From positions 1-43,696 of the forward strand of contig JAKALA010000031.1 of the NCBI GenBank assembly GCA_021813325.1: 43,696 nucleotides of DNA, given 5' to 3'. Shown one piece after another: positions 7,352 to 16,612 of the stretch. A program made the translations under genes and the position numbers. Under the pieces are notes generated by a model. It was not told the DNA's origin. It saw only the letters and a list, made by a program, of their open reading frames with translations, and searched no databases. This stretch comes from a bacterium. Its GTDB lineage: Bacteria > Verrucomicrobiota > Verrucomicrobiia > Limisphaerales > UBA11358. How positions within the stretch are numbered: position 1 is the first letter of the stretch; each line of letters starts with the position of its first letter.

Positions 7352-9094
7352 ATGTCATCAAATGAAAACGGCAGCCGGCCGGCCGCTCCCGTTGAAGAAA
7401 TCCAGCGCGACTGGAGTGAACTGACTTTGCGCGTGCGGCAGTTGGAAACTGAACAGGGCGCCTTGGAGCAGGAAAACAAAATGTTGCGATCCCTGGTCGA
7501 ACGCGTGGTTGAGCATCGCCAGAAATCCCACGGCGAACTGGTCAACCTTTTGGCAACCCTCGTCAGCCGCTTGCCGATGAATGACATCGGCGTGATCGTC
7601 GCCCGCCTGGTGGAGCACAACCAGCACGTGAACGAAGTTTGCGCCAGCCTCGTCAAAGGCAAAATCGAGGATAACTTGATGCAGCCGGCCGTGCTCAAAC
7701 AACTTGACAAGGCCAAGCGCGACCTGGCCGAAGCCTTCAAGCCGCAGGTCGAGCAATTGATCAAACTGGAAGCGCCGTTCGAAATGGAAATGCTCCAGTC
7801 GCTGCTCGCCAAGCCGGACAACTTCTTCACCCCAGCTTTCAGCCGCGCCAATCGCGGTTTCGTCAAAGGCCAAGTGCCCCGCGAACGCATTGTGCGGGAA
7901 TTCGGCGAAGAAGCCCTCATTTTCTTCAAGGACGTCACCACCGATGTGAAATTTAATCCGCGGCCGAAGCCGGAAGAAATCATGCTGACGTTCCTGCCCA
8001 ACCTCGCGGAACTTTTGCAGCAAAATCCCAGTGCCGTATCGGCTAAACGCGCCGAGCTCCAAGCTTTGCACCAACGCGTTGTTCAGAGCCGTGAAAACGC
8101 CGCCGTGGCCCGCGAACAAAAGAATGCGTTCCTGCGGCTCTCGTTTTTCCTGGAGCTGTTGCACTACTACGAAAATCAAAGCACAGAATCACCGGATGTC
8201 GTGTTCGCCCAGCGCCTGCCGCCTTTGATCGAACAACTCGTCATTACCGGCGAACGCGATACGCTTGATGAAAAACTCATCGCCGCCGCCGAAGCCATGC
8301 TGACGCATGTCATTTCGCCGGATCACCGCAACGCGATCATCAACAACATTGGCAAACCCGGCGGCTTGGGACGCACCTTGCGTTACTCCCTGGCGTTCCG
8401 CACTGAAAAGCTGTCCGACATCGATCCGCTCACCATTGAATGCGTGAAACATTTGATACCGCCAGGCCAGACGCCTTCCGTGCCATCGCTGGTGACCGTG
8501 TTGCGTCTGTTCAACGAGCACATGCAGAAGTCCTGCATTCGCGTGATTGCCACCTGCGACCGTTTGCGCAAGGAGGATGCCGACAAGCTGGCAAAAGATG
8601 TCGCCAAAGAACTGGGGCTGAAGGAAGTCCTTGAACACCTTAGCGTGCAATCCACCATTTCGCCCGACAAGGAACGCGAGCTGGCGTGGGGACACATCAA
8701 GGATTTGATTGGCAGTCGCGCCGCGCCCAACGATATTGTCCTCGCCATCCGCAAGCGAATGCACGGGCGCTACGAAGTCGATGAAGTGAAACAAAGCTGG
8801 ATCGTGCTGACCGAAACCGACCCGATGATATTCGTGCGCGTTTTTTGCCTGCTGCCCTACCTGCCAGACGGCCAGACCGATCCGCTCGCCCGCCACATCA
8901 TGGAATCTTACGCCAACCGGCTGACACACGAAAAATACGCGGAAACTTACGCCAAGGTCATTCAGGCCTTGAAAAATCTGTTCAAGGTGAAAGCCGACAG
9001 CCCGGCGCTGGTTAATTTCATCACCTTGATGAAATGGGCGGCCCCGGAATCCGCCAGCAAAATCGCGCACGACATCGGCATGAGCGCGGTTTAG
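7352..9094 (+). CDS. Conserved-looking helical protein of unknown function, 580 aa
   Basis: I do not recognise this protein. The frame is open back to 7145, but the terminator at 7184-7211 lies inside that extension, so the ATG at 7352, giving a 580-residue product, is the sensible start. The first 15 residues are polar. Residues about 16-58 form a heptad-like coiled coil rich in Leu, Gln and Glu. The rest is almost entirely amphipathic helix with few glycines, resembling a helical repeat or scaffold protein; runs such as 'LNVEQLIKLEAPF'-like segments recur without a clear repeat unit. There is no signal peptide, membrane helix, nucleotide-binding loop or metal motif. It converges on the ykgJ-like gene and is otherwise unlinked. 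Real gene status is supported by its length and by normal codon usage. Confidence 0.75.
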   Translation: MSSNENGSRPAAPVEEIQRDWSELTLRVRQLETEQGALEQENKMLRSLVERVVEHRQKSHGELVNLLATLVSRLPMNDIGVIVARLVEHNQHVNEVCASLVKGKIEDNLMQPAVLKQLDKAKRDLAEAFKPQVEQLIKLEAPFEMEMLQSLLAKPDNFFTPAFSRANRGFVKGQVPRERIVREFGEEALIFFKDVTTDVKFNPRPKPEEIMLTFLPNLAELLQQNPSAVSAKRAELQALHQRVVQSRENAAVAREQKNAFLRLSFFLELLHYYENQSTESPDVVFAQRLPPLIEQLVITGERDTLDEKLIAAAEAMLTHVISPDHRNAIINNIGKPGGLGRTLRYSLAFRTEKLSDIDPLTIECVKHLIPPGQTPSVPSLVTVLRLFNEHMQKSCIRVIATCDRLRKEDADKLAKDVAKELGLKEVLEHLSVQSTISPDKERELAWGHIKDLIGSRAAPNDIVLAIRKRMHGRYEVDEVKQSWIVLTETDPMIFVRVFCLLPYLPDGQTDPLARHIMESYANRLTHEKYAETYAKVIQALKNLFKVKADSPALVNFITLMKWAAPESASKIAHDIGMSAV

Positions 9095-9106
9095 CCCGGC
9101 AGATTT

Positions 9107-9610
9107 TTAACGGAGAAAATCGCGTTCCAACCGCGTCATTAATTCATTTACCGTCAGCATCAACTGGCCGTGCCGCTCGGCATTTTGGTCATCCGACAAA
9201 TCCACCGGCGCCGCCATGGCTTCCGCATAACGACGGGTCAACGGCGCGGCCTCGTCCGGCTGCCCCAGCAAGCGCAATAATTCACGCACCTGATTCGCCC
9301 GATTCTTGGCCCCGGCAATTTTTTTCAAAGCGGCATTCGCGGTCATTGTTCCCGCTTGCACCCGTTTCAACAAACCGCATTCAAACAAGGCGCAGCGCTT
9401 GGGGCGGCTGGCATAAACCCGGCACAAATTCCCATCAAAACAAGGGCATGGCTGATAAAAGGCGAGTTTGGTCTTCGTCTTCTGGTGAAACGAGATTCCC
9501 ATTTGCCGCAAACGTTTTGCATCGTCGCCCGCGCGCAATTCCACATCGGCGAACAGCGTGCTATCGCAACACAAACCACAGTTCGGACACAGTTTTTCTA
9601 TGCTGTTCAT
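9107..9610 (-). CDS. YkgJ-type cysteine cluster protein
   Basis: This protein of about 167 residues has the CxxCxxCC cluster at its N-terminus ('CPNCGLCC'), followed by 'CPCFDGNLCRVYASRPKRCALFEC'-type cysteines that complete the metal site of the YkgJ/Fliw-like zinc- or iron-chelating family (wording 'CxxCxxCC family' is the safer label). The C-terminal half is helical and lacks cysteines. A GTG six bases upstream is also in frame, but the ATG at 9610 overlaps the hrpB stop codon as ATGA, which is the usual arrangement for translational coupling, so I chose it. The role of the family is unsettled; coupling to an RNA-helicase-like gene is the only functional hint here. Confidence 0.85.
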   Translation of the reverse strand: MNSIEKLCPNCGLCCDSTLFADVELRAGDDAKRLRQMGISFHQKTKTKLAFYQPCPCFDGNLCRVYASRPKRCALFECGLLKRVQAGTMTANAALKKIAGAKNRANQVRELLRLLGQPDEAAPLTRRYAEAMAAPVDLSDDQNAERHGQLMLTVNELMTRLERDFLR

Positions 9611-12150
9611 CGCCACAAATGCTTCGGATATTTCCGCGCCAGCTCGGATTTAATTTTGGGATAGTGTTCGCGCCAAAAGTTGGCCAAATCCTGCGTCACC
9701 TGAATCGGCTTCATGCCCGGCGTCAAAATATGCACGGTCACGGGCACCCGCCCGAGCGCGATCTTCGGCGTCTGATTGATGTCGTAAAGCTCCTGGATGC
9801 GCACGGAAATGAACGGTGACTTGCCCGGCTCATAATTGACTTTGGGCGTGCGCCCGTTGGACAACGTCAGCCGCTCCGGCGCATGCTTATCCAGCAATTC
9901 CCGCTGCGCCTGCGACAGCCAGGACATCACAATCGGCTTCACTTCCCGCTCCTTGATGTCTTTGTAACTGACGGCATCGTGACACAACTGCTCGATAATC
10001 GCCTTTTTGTCTTCTTCAGTAATGGCCGGTAATTGCAAATCCGCACAATGCTGACACAACAAGTCCAGTCGGGCGAGCCATTGATCAACCGCGTGATCCC
10101 AATTCGGCAAGTGCAGTCGGCCAGCCAAAACTTCGTCAGCCAATAAACGCGCCGCTGCATCTGCCGGCGGCGGATCAATACGCTTCGCGGACAGTGCCAA
10201 ATCGCGGAAACGTAGCAGCTCGGCGGCGAGAACCCGTTTCTCCCGCGGATCAAACTGCACATGCACATCGCCCTTGATATCGTCCAGGAAAAGTTCCTTC
10301 AGCCAGTCCACTTCAATACTAGTGGCCAACGAAAGAATGGTATTAACCTCGCGATCGCGTCCTTCGATTTCGCGAATTTCCGCAGCGACAAACAACGGAC
10401 TATGTTGCACTTTGCTTTCCCGCGCCAGCACGCCGCGACGACCATGAACCAATTCGCACCGCAGAGTGCCTTGATCCAGGCGGCGCGCCACGCGATCGCT
10501 AAACCCGATCAAAATGCATTTCTGCAGATTTTCATCCTTCACTTCGTTTGGACGAACATCGAGTCCCTCGTCTTTGGCGATGCGGAGAAATTGCTCGAAC
10601 AACGGACCAACCTGCCTAGCCGTTACTGCGTGAATGCCCAGTTTCCGGCAGGCATCCAAACGAAATTGGTTGTTCACCGCATAACTCCACGCGCGCATGA
10701 CAATCCAGAAATCGGACGACGCCTTTTCGCCCAGCAAATCTTCGCGTAGATTTTCCACGTCCTTGCCCGGATTCCGAATCAGCAGGTCGCGTCCCTGAGT
10801 TAAGGCTGCCACCAGGCAGGCCTGATGAACACATTGATATTCCTGAGCCGCCAACAGCATCCGCGCGTAACGCGGGTGCAACGGAAACGCCAGCATTTTG
10901 CGGCCGATCTTAGTAATTTTCTTGTCATGGCCAATACCGCCAAGATCCTCCAACAATTCCTCCGCGTGCGTCAGCGAAATTTCATCCGGCTTTTCCAGCC
11001 AGCGAAACTGCCGCAAATCGTCCACGCCAGCGGCCTTCAATGTGAGCACTACTTCCGACAAATCCAACCGGCGTATTTCCGGCATTTCATGCGGCGCCCG
11101 CTCGTCATGTTCCGGGCGCGACCATAATCGAATACAGGTTCCGGGGGCAGTTCTGCCGGCACGTCCGGTGCGTTGATCGGCATTTGCCTGTGAGATTTTC
11201 TCGATCAAAAGCGTATTGATGCCACGGTTGGCATCATAACGAGCCACCCGCGCCAACCCGGAATCAACCACCAATCGAACACCATCAATGGTTATACTGG
11301 TTTCTGCCACGTTGGTCGCCACGACGACTTTGGGCTGCGAATAGCGGGCCACCGCCGCGTCCTGATCCTTCGGCTGCAGTTCGCCATGCAACGGCAGAAT
11401 GATGTAACCCCTGCCCCTGGCCTCGCTCGTGTGACGGATGGCTTCGATGGTTTGTGAAATCTCAAATCCGCCCGGCATGAAGACAAGCACATCCCCTACT
11501 CCGCCGTTCCGCACAAAGCGCGAAAACTCCTCAGCCGCGAGTTCCCAAACCGGCGGAGCGTTCAAACCCAATCGGCGCGGCAAATACTCAATCTCCACTG
11601 GAAAGGTCCGACCTTCGGAGGACAGTGTGGCGCACGGAGCGAGATATTTCTCCAGTTCGCCGACATTCAACGTGGCCGACATGACCGCGATTTTAAGATC
11701 AGGACGGTGTTTTTCCTGCAAGTCCAACGCCTGTGCCAGCGTTATGTCGCCGTAGAGATGGCGCTCGTGAAATTCGTCGAAAATCAGCGCAGAAATGCCC
11801 TTGAGCTGCCCGTCTTCAATCATTTGGCGCAGCAAAACACCTTCGGTCACAAACCGAATTTGGGTCTTGGATGAAGTGCAATTCTCAAATCGGATTTGAT
11901 AGCCGACTTCCTCGCCCAACTTGACGCCAAGTTCCGTCGCCACCCGCGCCGCCAACAGCCGCGCCGCCAACCGGCGTGGCTGAAGAATCACCACTTGTCC
12001 GCCGCCCAGCAAGCCGTGTTTGAGCAACATCTGCGGCACCTGCGTGGATTTGCCGGAACCGGTGGGCGCCGATAAAATCAACCGCCGGTCAGCTTGCAAA
12101 CGGTCCACAATTTTGCGTTCGATTTCATAAATGGGCAGACGATCGTTCAT
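9607..12150 (-). CDS. hrpB: ATP-dependent DEAH-type helicase HrpB
   Basis: This 847-residue protein has the order of the HrpB family: RecA-like domain 1 with Walker A 'APTGSGKST' at residues 28-36, the family's DEFHER version of the DEAH box, and 'SATL'. RecA-like domain 2 follows with 'VATNVAETSITI' and 'QRTGRAGR'. Then come the winged-helix/ratchet region and the long HrpB-specific C-terminal domain ending in 'PVTVHILTPGMKPIQVTQDLANFW'. HrpB is an RNA-helicase-like ATPase whose cellular substrate is poorly defined. A TTG at 12177 is also in frame, but the ATG at 12150 gives the normal length and start 'MNDRLPIYEIE'. Its stop overlaps the downstream cysteine-cluster gene by four bases. Confidence 0.93.
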   Translation of the reverse strand: MNDRLPIYEIERKIVDRLQADRRLILSAPTGSGKSTQVPQMLLKHGLLGGGQVVILQPRRLAARLLAARVATELGVKLGEEVGYQIRFENCTSSKTQIRFVTEGVLLRQMIEDGQLKGISALIFDEFHERHLYGDITLAQALDLQEKHRPDLKIAVMSATLNVGELEKYLAPCATLSSEGRTFPVEIEYLPRRLGLNAPPVWELAAEEFSRFVRNGGVGDVLVFMPGGFEISQTIEAIRHTSEARGRGYIILPLHGELQPKDQDAAVARYSQPKVVVATNVAETSITIDGVRLVVDSGLARVARYDANRGINTLLIEKISQANADQRTGRAGRTAPGTCIRLWSRPEHDERAPHEMPEIRRLDLSEVVLTLKAAGVDDLRQFRWLEKPDEISLTHAEELLEDLGGIGHDKKITKIGRKMLAFPLHPRYARMLLAAQEYQCVHQACLVAALTQGRDLLIRNPGKDVENLREDLLGEKASSDFWIVMRAWSYAVNNQFRLDACRKLGIHAVTARQVGPLFEQFLRIAKDEGLDVRPNEVKDENLQKCILIGFSDRVARRLDQGTLRCELVHGRRGVLARESKVQHSPLFVAAEIREIEGRDREVNTILSLATSIEVDWLKELFLDDIKGDVHVQFDPREKRVLAAELLRFRDLALSAKRIDPPPADAAARLLADEVLAGRLHLPNWDHAVDQWLARLDLLCQHCADLQLPAITEEDKKAIIEQLCHDAVSYKDIKEREVKPIVMSWLSQAQRELLDKHAPERLTLSNGRTPKVNYEPGKSPFISVRIQELYDINQTPKIALGRVPVTVHILTPGMKPIQVTQDLANFWREHYPKIKSELARKYPKHLWR

Positions 12151-12194
12151 GAACGCGCGTAGAATAGCAGTTCGCAACCAACGGGAAAATCAAT

Positions 12195-13133
12195 TCAACT
12201 TTCCGGGGCGGAAAGTTCCTCCAATTTCACGCCTTCCCGTTGAAGAATGACGGCTTCGACCCGTGGCACATACATCTGGGTTTCCGCCGGCAAATGCGTG
12301 GCGATCTCGTCAAAGCTTTGCGCGTGGTAGCGGTCCAGCAACCTTTGCACTCTGCCTTCCCCGGCGTTGTAGGCTGCCAGCGCCAGCCGCCAGCTTCCAA
12401 ACCGGTCATGCAATATTTTGAGATATTTGGCTGAAGCGCTGGCGCTCGGAACCGGCTGAAATCGCTGATCAAACGGCCAGGTAGAAAGGCCGAATCGTTT
12501 GGCCGTGGCCGGCATGAGTTGGAACAACCCCGCCGCGCCGACCGGGCTTTGCGCCCGCCGATCAAACGAGGATTCCACTTCGGCCAGCCATACCAGTTGG
12601 GGGGGAACTTTTTGCGCGGCAAAAACCGGCTTAAGTTCGGGCACATATTTTTTGGCGCCGTCTGGCCATGGTTCGGTAGCAACTTTCTTCACCCACAACT
12701 CCCGTTCACGTTGCGGTGGCGGATTGGTCCTGATAACCGGGGCTTGATTCGTGCTCGCCGCCGGTGGCGGAATGGAAATTTTAATTTCATCCGCCATTTC
12801 GAGGTAAGGCAACCGCGCTTTCAACCAAGCGGCGTATGGCTGGGTTTCCTCGCTGTTTTCCAGCAAGGGAAGCACGCTCTGCGCGGTCTGTCGCAAGGCG
12901 GCGAGATCGACCACATAATCACCCTGGCATTCGGCCTGAAGCCTGCGAAAGAAATCCTGCACCGCTTGATCATCCACCGCTGGCACCGCATTTAGAATGT
13001 TCGTGTCCAGATTTGCCTGCGCCCAGTCCTGAGCGCCTTGCACCAAGTCGGAGAGCGAAATCGAGTCATCTTCCGCCCGCCCCAAAGAGGCCGTGAGGAA
13101 CAGCAATAAAATAACCAACCAAAACGGTTTCAT
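12195..13133 (-). CDS. Secreted lytic transglycosylase (SLT domain)
   Basis: The product of 312 residues starts with a clear signal peptide ('MKPFWLVILLLFLTASLGRA'), so it acts in the periplasm. A helical, proline-rich region of about 150 residues leads to a C-terminal SLT domain. The catalytic glutamate is E187 in 'LAEVESSFD', followed by the fold motifs 'SPVGAAGLFQLMPATAKRFGL' (only its key residues matter: Gly-Leu-Phe-Gln-Leu-Met-Pro) and 'AYNAGEGRV'. These enzymes cut the MurNAc-GlcNAc bond of peptidoglycan to give 1,6-anhydro ends. No LysM domain is seen, so it is MltD-like only in its catalytic domain. An in-frame TTG lies 21 bases upstream, but the ATG at 13133 begins the signal peptide properly. 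Confidence 0.9.
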   Translation of the reverse strand: MKPFWLVILLLFLTASLGRAEDDSISLSDLVQGAQDWAQANLDTNILNAVPAVDDQAVQDFFRRLQAECQGDYVVDLAALRQTAQSVLPLLENSEETQPYAAWLKARLPYLEMADEIKISIPPPAASTNQAPVIRTNPPPQRERELWVKKVATEPWPDGAKKYVPELKPVFAAQKVPPQLVWLAEVESSFDRRAQSPVGAAGLFQLMPATAKRFGLSTWPFDQRFQPVPSASASAKYLKILHDRFGSWRLALAAYNAGEGRVQRLLDRYHAQSFDEIATHLPAETQMYVPRVEAVILQREGVKLEELSAPES

Positions 13134-13209
13134 GGCAAGTGAACCAGGAGCCAAGCCCGGTCACAGCCAAAATTTGAACCGGTGATTAAGATTCGGCAAA
13201 TTATTTTGT

Positions 13210-14241
13210 TCAGGCCAACGTCCAGCCCGGCATGATTTCCCCATCAAATAAAGTCACCGGGACGTTTGCCCGCAGCTTCCGCTCGGCCAAAATGCCGATC
13301 ATGGCCGCGTTGTCCGTGCATAGACTCTTTTCAGCAAGTCTCAGAGTTATCCGGTGCTTTTGACATGCAGTTTGCAGCGCCTGGCGTAAACCGCGATTAC
13401 ACGTCACGCCGCCGGAAGCGGTAATACAGCGGACGCCTTCGCGCTTCGCCGCGCGCAGCGTTTTCTTCACCAGCACTTCCACAATGGCCGATTGGACGCT
13501 GGCGCACAGATCGCGAATTTTTTGCGGGTCATCCAGCAACGTGGGATTGTCGCGAATGAAATAGCGCACGGAAGTTTTCAGGCCGCTGAAACTGAAATCA
13601 TCATTCGCCTCGTGCAACAATGGCCGGGGAAAATCGTATGCCGCCGGATTCCCCTGCTCCGCCAGGCGATCAATGATCGGACCAGCCGGATACGCCAAGC
13701 CCATTAATTTGCCGGTTTTATCAAAGCATTCGCCCGCCGCGTCATCAATCGTCCCGCCCAGCACACGGTGTTTCAGTTCTGATTCCACCAGCACCAGCAT
13801 GGTGTGTCCGCCACTGACAATGAGCGAAATATTCGGCTGAAAATTTTCAAAATCGGCCAACACCGCTTCACCCCTTGATGCAATCCAGGGCGAATAGAGA
13901 TGGGCTTCATGGTGATGAATGCCGATGAACGGCTTTTCCAAAGCAAACGCCAAGGCCTGGGCGGCTTTGAATCCCATGAGCAGCGCGATGCCCAATCCCG
14001 GCCCTTGCGTGGCGGCGACCGCGTCAAGGTGCGAGGGCAAAATTCCCGCTTCGGCCATGGCTTTGCGCGCCACCGGCAAAAGGTTTTTCAGATGCTCACG
14101 CGCGGCCAGCTCCGGCACGACTCCGCCATACTCGGCATGCAACTTGATTTGCGAGGAAACGACGTTGGACAACACCCGGCCATGGCTCACGATCGCGGCA
14201 CTGGTTTCATCACAGGAAGTCTCGAAGGCGAGGAGCATCAT
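13210..14241 (-). CDS. tsaD: tRNA threonylcarbamoyladenosine synthase subunit TsaD
   Basis: TsaD transfers the threonylcarbamoyl group from threonylcarbamoyl-AMP to A37 of tRNAs that read ANN codons, working with TsaB and TsaE. The 343-residue length is standard. The N-terminal ASKHA motif 'LAFETSCDETSAA', the metal-binding 'HHHEAH' near residue 110, the phosphate-loop 'SGGHT', and 'DDAAGECFDKTGKLMGL' are all intact, as is the C-terminal 'DNAAMIG'. Two adjacent ATGs stand at the start; I took the first. The gene directly follows the ctp protease on the same strand with no spacer, so both are almost certainly co-transcribed. tsaB and tsaE are not in the window. Confidence 0.96.
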   Translation of the reverse strand: MMLLAFETSCDETSAAIVSHGRVLSNVVSSQIKLHAEYGGVVPELAAREHLKNLLPVARKAMAEAGILPSHLDAVAATQGPGLGIALLMGFKAAQALAFALEKPFIGIHHHEAHLYSPWIASRGEAVLADFENFQPNISLIVSGGHTMLVLVESELKHRVLGGTIDDAAGECFDKTGKLMGLAYPAGPIIDRLAEQGNPAAYDFPRPLLHEANDDFSFSGLKTSVRYFIRDNPTLLDDPQKIRDLCASVQSAIVEVLVKKTLRAAKREGVRCITASGGVTCNRGLRQALQTACQKHRITLRLAEKSLCTDNAAMIGILAERKLRANVPVTLFDGEIMPGWTLA

Positions 14242-15555
14242 CTATTTGGCCGCCATTTTTTCTGGCTTCGCCTTGTCGGTGAGCTGCTGGTAAAGGATCA
14301 GTCCCTTGAGCAGGTCTTCGGCGCGGTCCAGTTGTTCGTCATGAATCGCCTCGACTTCGGCGCGGTCACGGCGGGGCAGACTTTCCACGCCGCCCGGCGA
14401 ACGTTTCAAGAGCAAGGCGGCCTCCTCGGTGTCGGTCACCGGCACCAGAATGTCGGGAGTGATGCCGTGTTGATGAATCACTTTGTGGCTGGGCGTGTAA
14501 TATTTGGCCACGGTCAATTTGAGCGCCGAGCCGTCTTCCAGCCGGAAAATGGTTTGGACCGAACCTTTGCCAAAGGTTTTTTCGCCGAGCACAACCGCGC
14601 GTTTCAAGTCCTGCAAACAGCCGGTGACAATTTCCGCCGCGCTGGCGCTGCCCAGATTGGCCAGCACAACAATGGGAACACCTTTCAGCTCATCGCCGTG
14701 GCCGCGGGCGAAGTATTTTTCCAGGGTGTGACGACCTTCGGTCGAAACAACCAACTGCCCGCGGGGAAGAAATTTTTGACAGACTTCGACGGCTTGATCC
14801 AGCAGCCCCCCCGGATTCCAGCGCAAATCCAGGATCAAGCCGCGCACGCCCTGTTCTTTCAGTTTGCTCAAGGCGGCTTCCAGTTCCTTTCCGGTGTTAT
14901 CGCCGAATTGCGTAATGTGGACGTAGCCGATTTTATTCGCATCCACCGGAAATTCGCTGCCGCCGTTGATGTCTTTCACCATTTTCATCTGAATGATGGC
15001 GCGGGTGAGTGTAAAGTCTTTCATCATTCCCGTGGAGGGACGTTCGATGGTGATCGTGATGGGTGAACCGGGGTCGCCGCGCAATTGCTTTACGACATCG
15101 GTCAGCGACTGGTTTTCGACGCTTTTACCGGCGACTTTGATGATCCGATCTCCCGATAAGATTCCGGCGCGAAATCCGGGCGTGTCTTCCATGGGGGTTA
15201 CCACCGTAATGAAACCGCCTTTGAGCTGGACCACCAGCCCCAGCCCGCCGAACTGACCTTCGGTTTCATCCTGAAGCTGCTGAAATGAATCGGCATCCAA
15301 AAACTCACTGTGCGGGTCGAGCTTGTTGACGGCGCCCTTGATCGCCGAGTAAACGAGTTGCTGATACGTCAAATCCTTGCCATCGACATATTCGGTGCGA
15401 ATTTTTTCAATCGCATCATTGAACAGTTCGAGATTGGCGGAGGCATTGTCGTCCTTCTCAAAGGACGAAGCGGACTTCAGATAGATTTTGGCCCCCACTG
15501 CCAGATTGATCAGCAGCGCGGTCAAAACCAGCCCGAAAACGATGCGACGTTTCAT
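14242..15555 (-). CDS. C-terminal processing protease, S41 family
   Basis: This 437-residue serine protease cleaves near the C-terminus of exported proteins and acts in the periplasm. An uncleaved or cleaved N-terminal signal helix ('RRIVFGLVLTALLINLAVG') comes first, then a PDZ domain at about residues 95-180 ('GLGLVVQLKGGFITVV' onward) that recognises substrate tails. The S41 core holds 'LDLRWNPGGLL', the catalytic serine S305 in 'GSASAAEI' and the general-base lysine K330 in 'TFGKGSVQ', with the usual 25-residue spacing. The ATG at 15555 is preferred over an in-frame TTG that touches the ispD stop codon. Substrates are unknown. The gene is in a run with ispD and tsaD. Confidence 0.93.
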   Translation of the reverse strand: MKRRIVFGLVLTALLINLAVGAKIYLKSASSFEKDDNASANLELFNDAIEKIRTEYVDGKDLTYQQLVYSAIKGAVNKLDPHSEFLDADSFQQLQDETEGQFGGLGLVVQLKGGFITVVTPMEDTPGFRAGILSGDRIIKVAGKSVENQSLTDVVKQLRGDPGSPITITIERPSTGMMKDFTLTRAIIQMKMVKDINGGSEFPVDANKIGYVHITQFGDNTGKELEAALSKLKEQGVRGLILDLRWNPGGLLDQAVEVCQKFLPRGQLVVSTEGRHTLEKYFARGHGDELKGVPIVVLANLGSASAAEIVTGCLQDLKRAVVLGEKTFGKGSVQTIFRLEDGSALKLTVAKYYTPSHKVIHQHGITPDILVPVTDTEEAALLLKRSPGGVESLPRRDRAEVEAIHDEQLDRAEDLLKGLILYQQLTDKAKPEKMAAK

Positions 15556-15573
15556 GCCGTCATTGTGGGGCAA

Positions 15574-16257
15574 TCACACGGCCTGCCGCAACAGCGATTC
15601 GATAAAAGGCAGATCGGCGGGCACGGTCACCTTGGGATTGGGTGTGGCACTCTTCACCAGACGCACCGGCTGGCCAATGAGTTCACAGGCCGCAGTGTCA
15701 TCGGTCAAAACCAGTTGCTTTTGCCGCGCGGTGGCAATGGCCCGGCGAATGATTTCCACCCGAAAAGTTTGCGGCGTCTGCACGGCCCACAACCTGGATC
15801 GATCCACCGTCCGGGAAATGGTCCGCCCGTCCGCAGTTTCCTTGAGCGTGTCCGCCACGGGTTGCGCGGCAACGGCCGCCCCCGTTTCACGCGCCGCAGC
15901 GATGGTCGCCGCAATCAAATCCTGGCTGGTGCAGGGCCGGGCGGCATCCTGAATCGCCACAATTTCGGTCGTTGGCGACAAGGCTTCCAAGCCGTTCCAA
16001 ACCGAATCCTGCCGTTCTTTTCCTCCCGCTACAAGGCGATGTGGCTTTTTGAAGTGAAATTTAGCTGCCAGTTCGCTGAAATGCGATTGCATGCCGTCCC
16101 GCACCACCAAGATGATTTCATCGATGCCGGGAGCAGCATTGAACTGTTGCCACGTGTGGGCCACCACCGGACAATTGGCCACTTCCAGCCAGAGTTTATC
16201 AACATTTGCCCCCATGCGCGTGCCCTTGCCGGCGGCAACAATAATGGCAGAAGTCAT
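15574..16257 (-). CDS. ispD: 2-C-methyl-D-erythritol 4-phosphate cytidylyltransferase
   Basis: IspD makes CDP-methylerythritol from MEP and CTP, the third step of the non-mevalonate isoprenoid pathway. The 227-residue protein has the nucleotidyltransferase loop 'AAGKGTRMG' at residues 8-16, 'VRDGMQ', 'AGGKERQDSV' and 'IQDAARP' with the metal-binding Asp, and the C-terminal 'TDDTAACE' and 'NPKVT'-type substrate loop. Length and motif order are normal. The usual partner ispF is not beside it. It lies between infA and the ctp protease, 18 bases from the latter, and the isoprenoid link may relate to the polyprenol-phosphate sugar transferase further along the window, although that is only a pathway connection. 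Confidence 0.95.
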   Translation of the reverse strand: MTSAIIVAAGKGTRMGANVDKLWLEVANCPVVAHTWQQFNAAPGIDEIILVVRDGMQSHFSELAAKFHFKKPHRLVAGGKERQDSVWNGLEALSPTTEIVAIQDAARPCTSQDLIAATIAAARETGAAVAAQPVADTLKETADGRTISRTVDRSRLWAVQTPQTFRVEIIRRAIATARQKQLVLTDDTAACELIGQPVRLVKSATPNPKVTVPADLPFIESLLRQAV

Positions 16258-16326
16258 GTGGCCGGAGGAAAGAGTTATTGGACCGCAACCAAGATATGCG
16301 AGAAGTCCCGTTTCACAGCCCGTTTT

Positions 16327-16539
16327 TCAACCGATCCGCCAGACGATCCGCGCCTTGTTCAGATCGTAGGGAGACATTTCCATTTTGACGCGGTCCCCCG
16401 ACGTAAGACGCACAAAACGTTTGCGCATCTTGCCGGAAATGGTGGCCAGCACCTGATGCTTGTTGTCCAATTCGACACGGAACATGGTTCCGGCCAGGAC
16501 CGTCAAAATACGACCTTCTACTTCGATATGTTCTTCCAT
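16327..16539 (-). CDS. infA: Translation initiation factor IF-1
   Basis: This 70-residue single S1/OB-fold protein binds the A site of the 30S subunit during initiation. It has the expected IF-1 length and core: '[18 protein letters not shown]', '[20 protein letters not shown]' (key residues Gly-Lys-Met-Arg and Gly-Asp-Arg-Val) and '[12 protein letters not shown]'. The start is the ATG at 16539. It is not in the secY-infA-rpmJ context common elsewhere, but sits between an RNA-binding protein gene and ispD, a placement seen in several phyla. A hairpin lies in the gap between it and the upstream RRM gene. Confidence 0.96.
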   Translation of the reverse strand: MEEHIEVEGRILTVLAGTMFRVELDNKHQVLATISGKMRKRFVRLTSGDRVKMEMSPYDLNKARIVWRIG

Positions 16540-16566
16540 GCAGGTTTTCCAACAGAAAAGGAGCGA

Positions 16567-16590
16567 GGCGACGCCCGTTGAGACGCCGCC
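16567..16590 (-). terminator. Possible terminator or attenuator between RRM gene and infA
   Basis: The minus strand can form a 9-bp stem with two G-U pairs (16582-16590 with 16567-16575) around a 6-base loop. A short pyrimidine stretch with four T follows about nine bases later. The U-tract is too weak and too distant for a strong terminator, so it may reduce rather than stop read-through into infA. Confidence 0.35.
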
Positions 16591-16612
16591 CCGACCAGTG
16601 ATTTTTCAAATA

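Noticed and set aside
9607-12150. DEFHER in place of DEAH in the helicase
   Set aside because: This is the usual form in the HrpB family.
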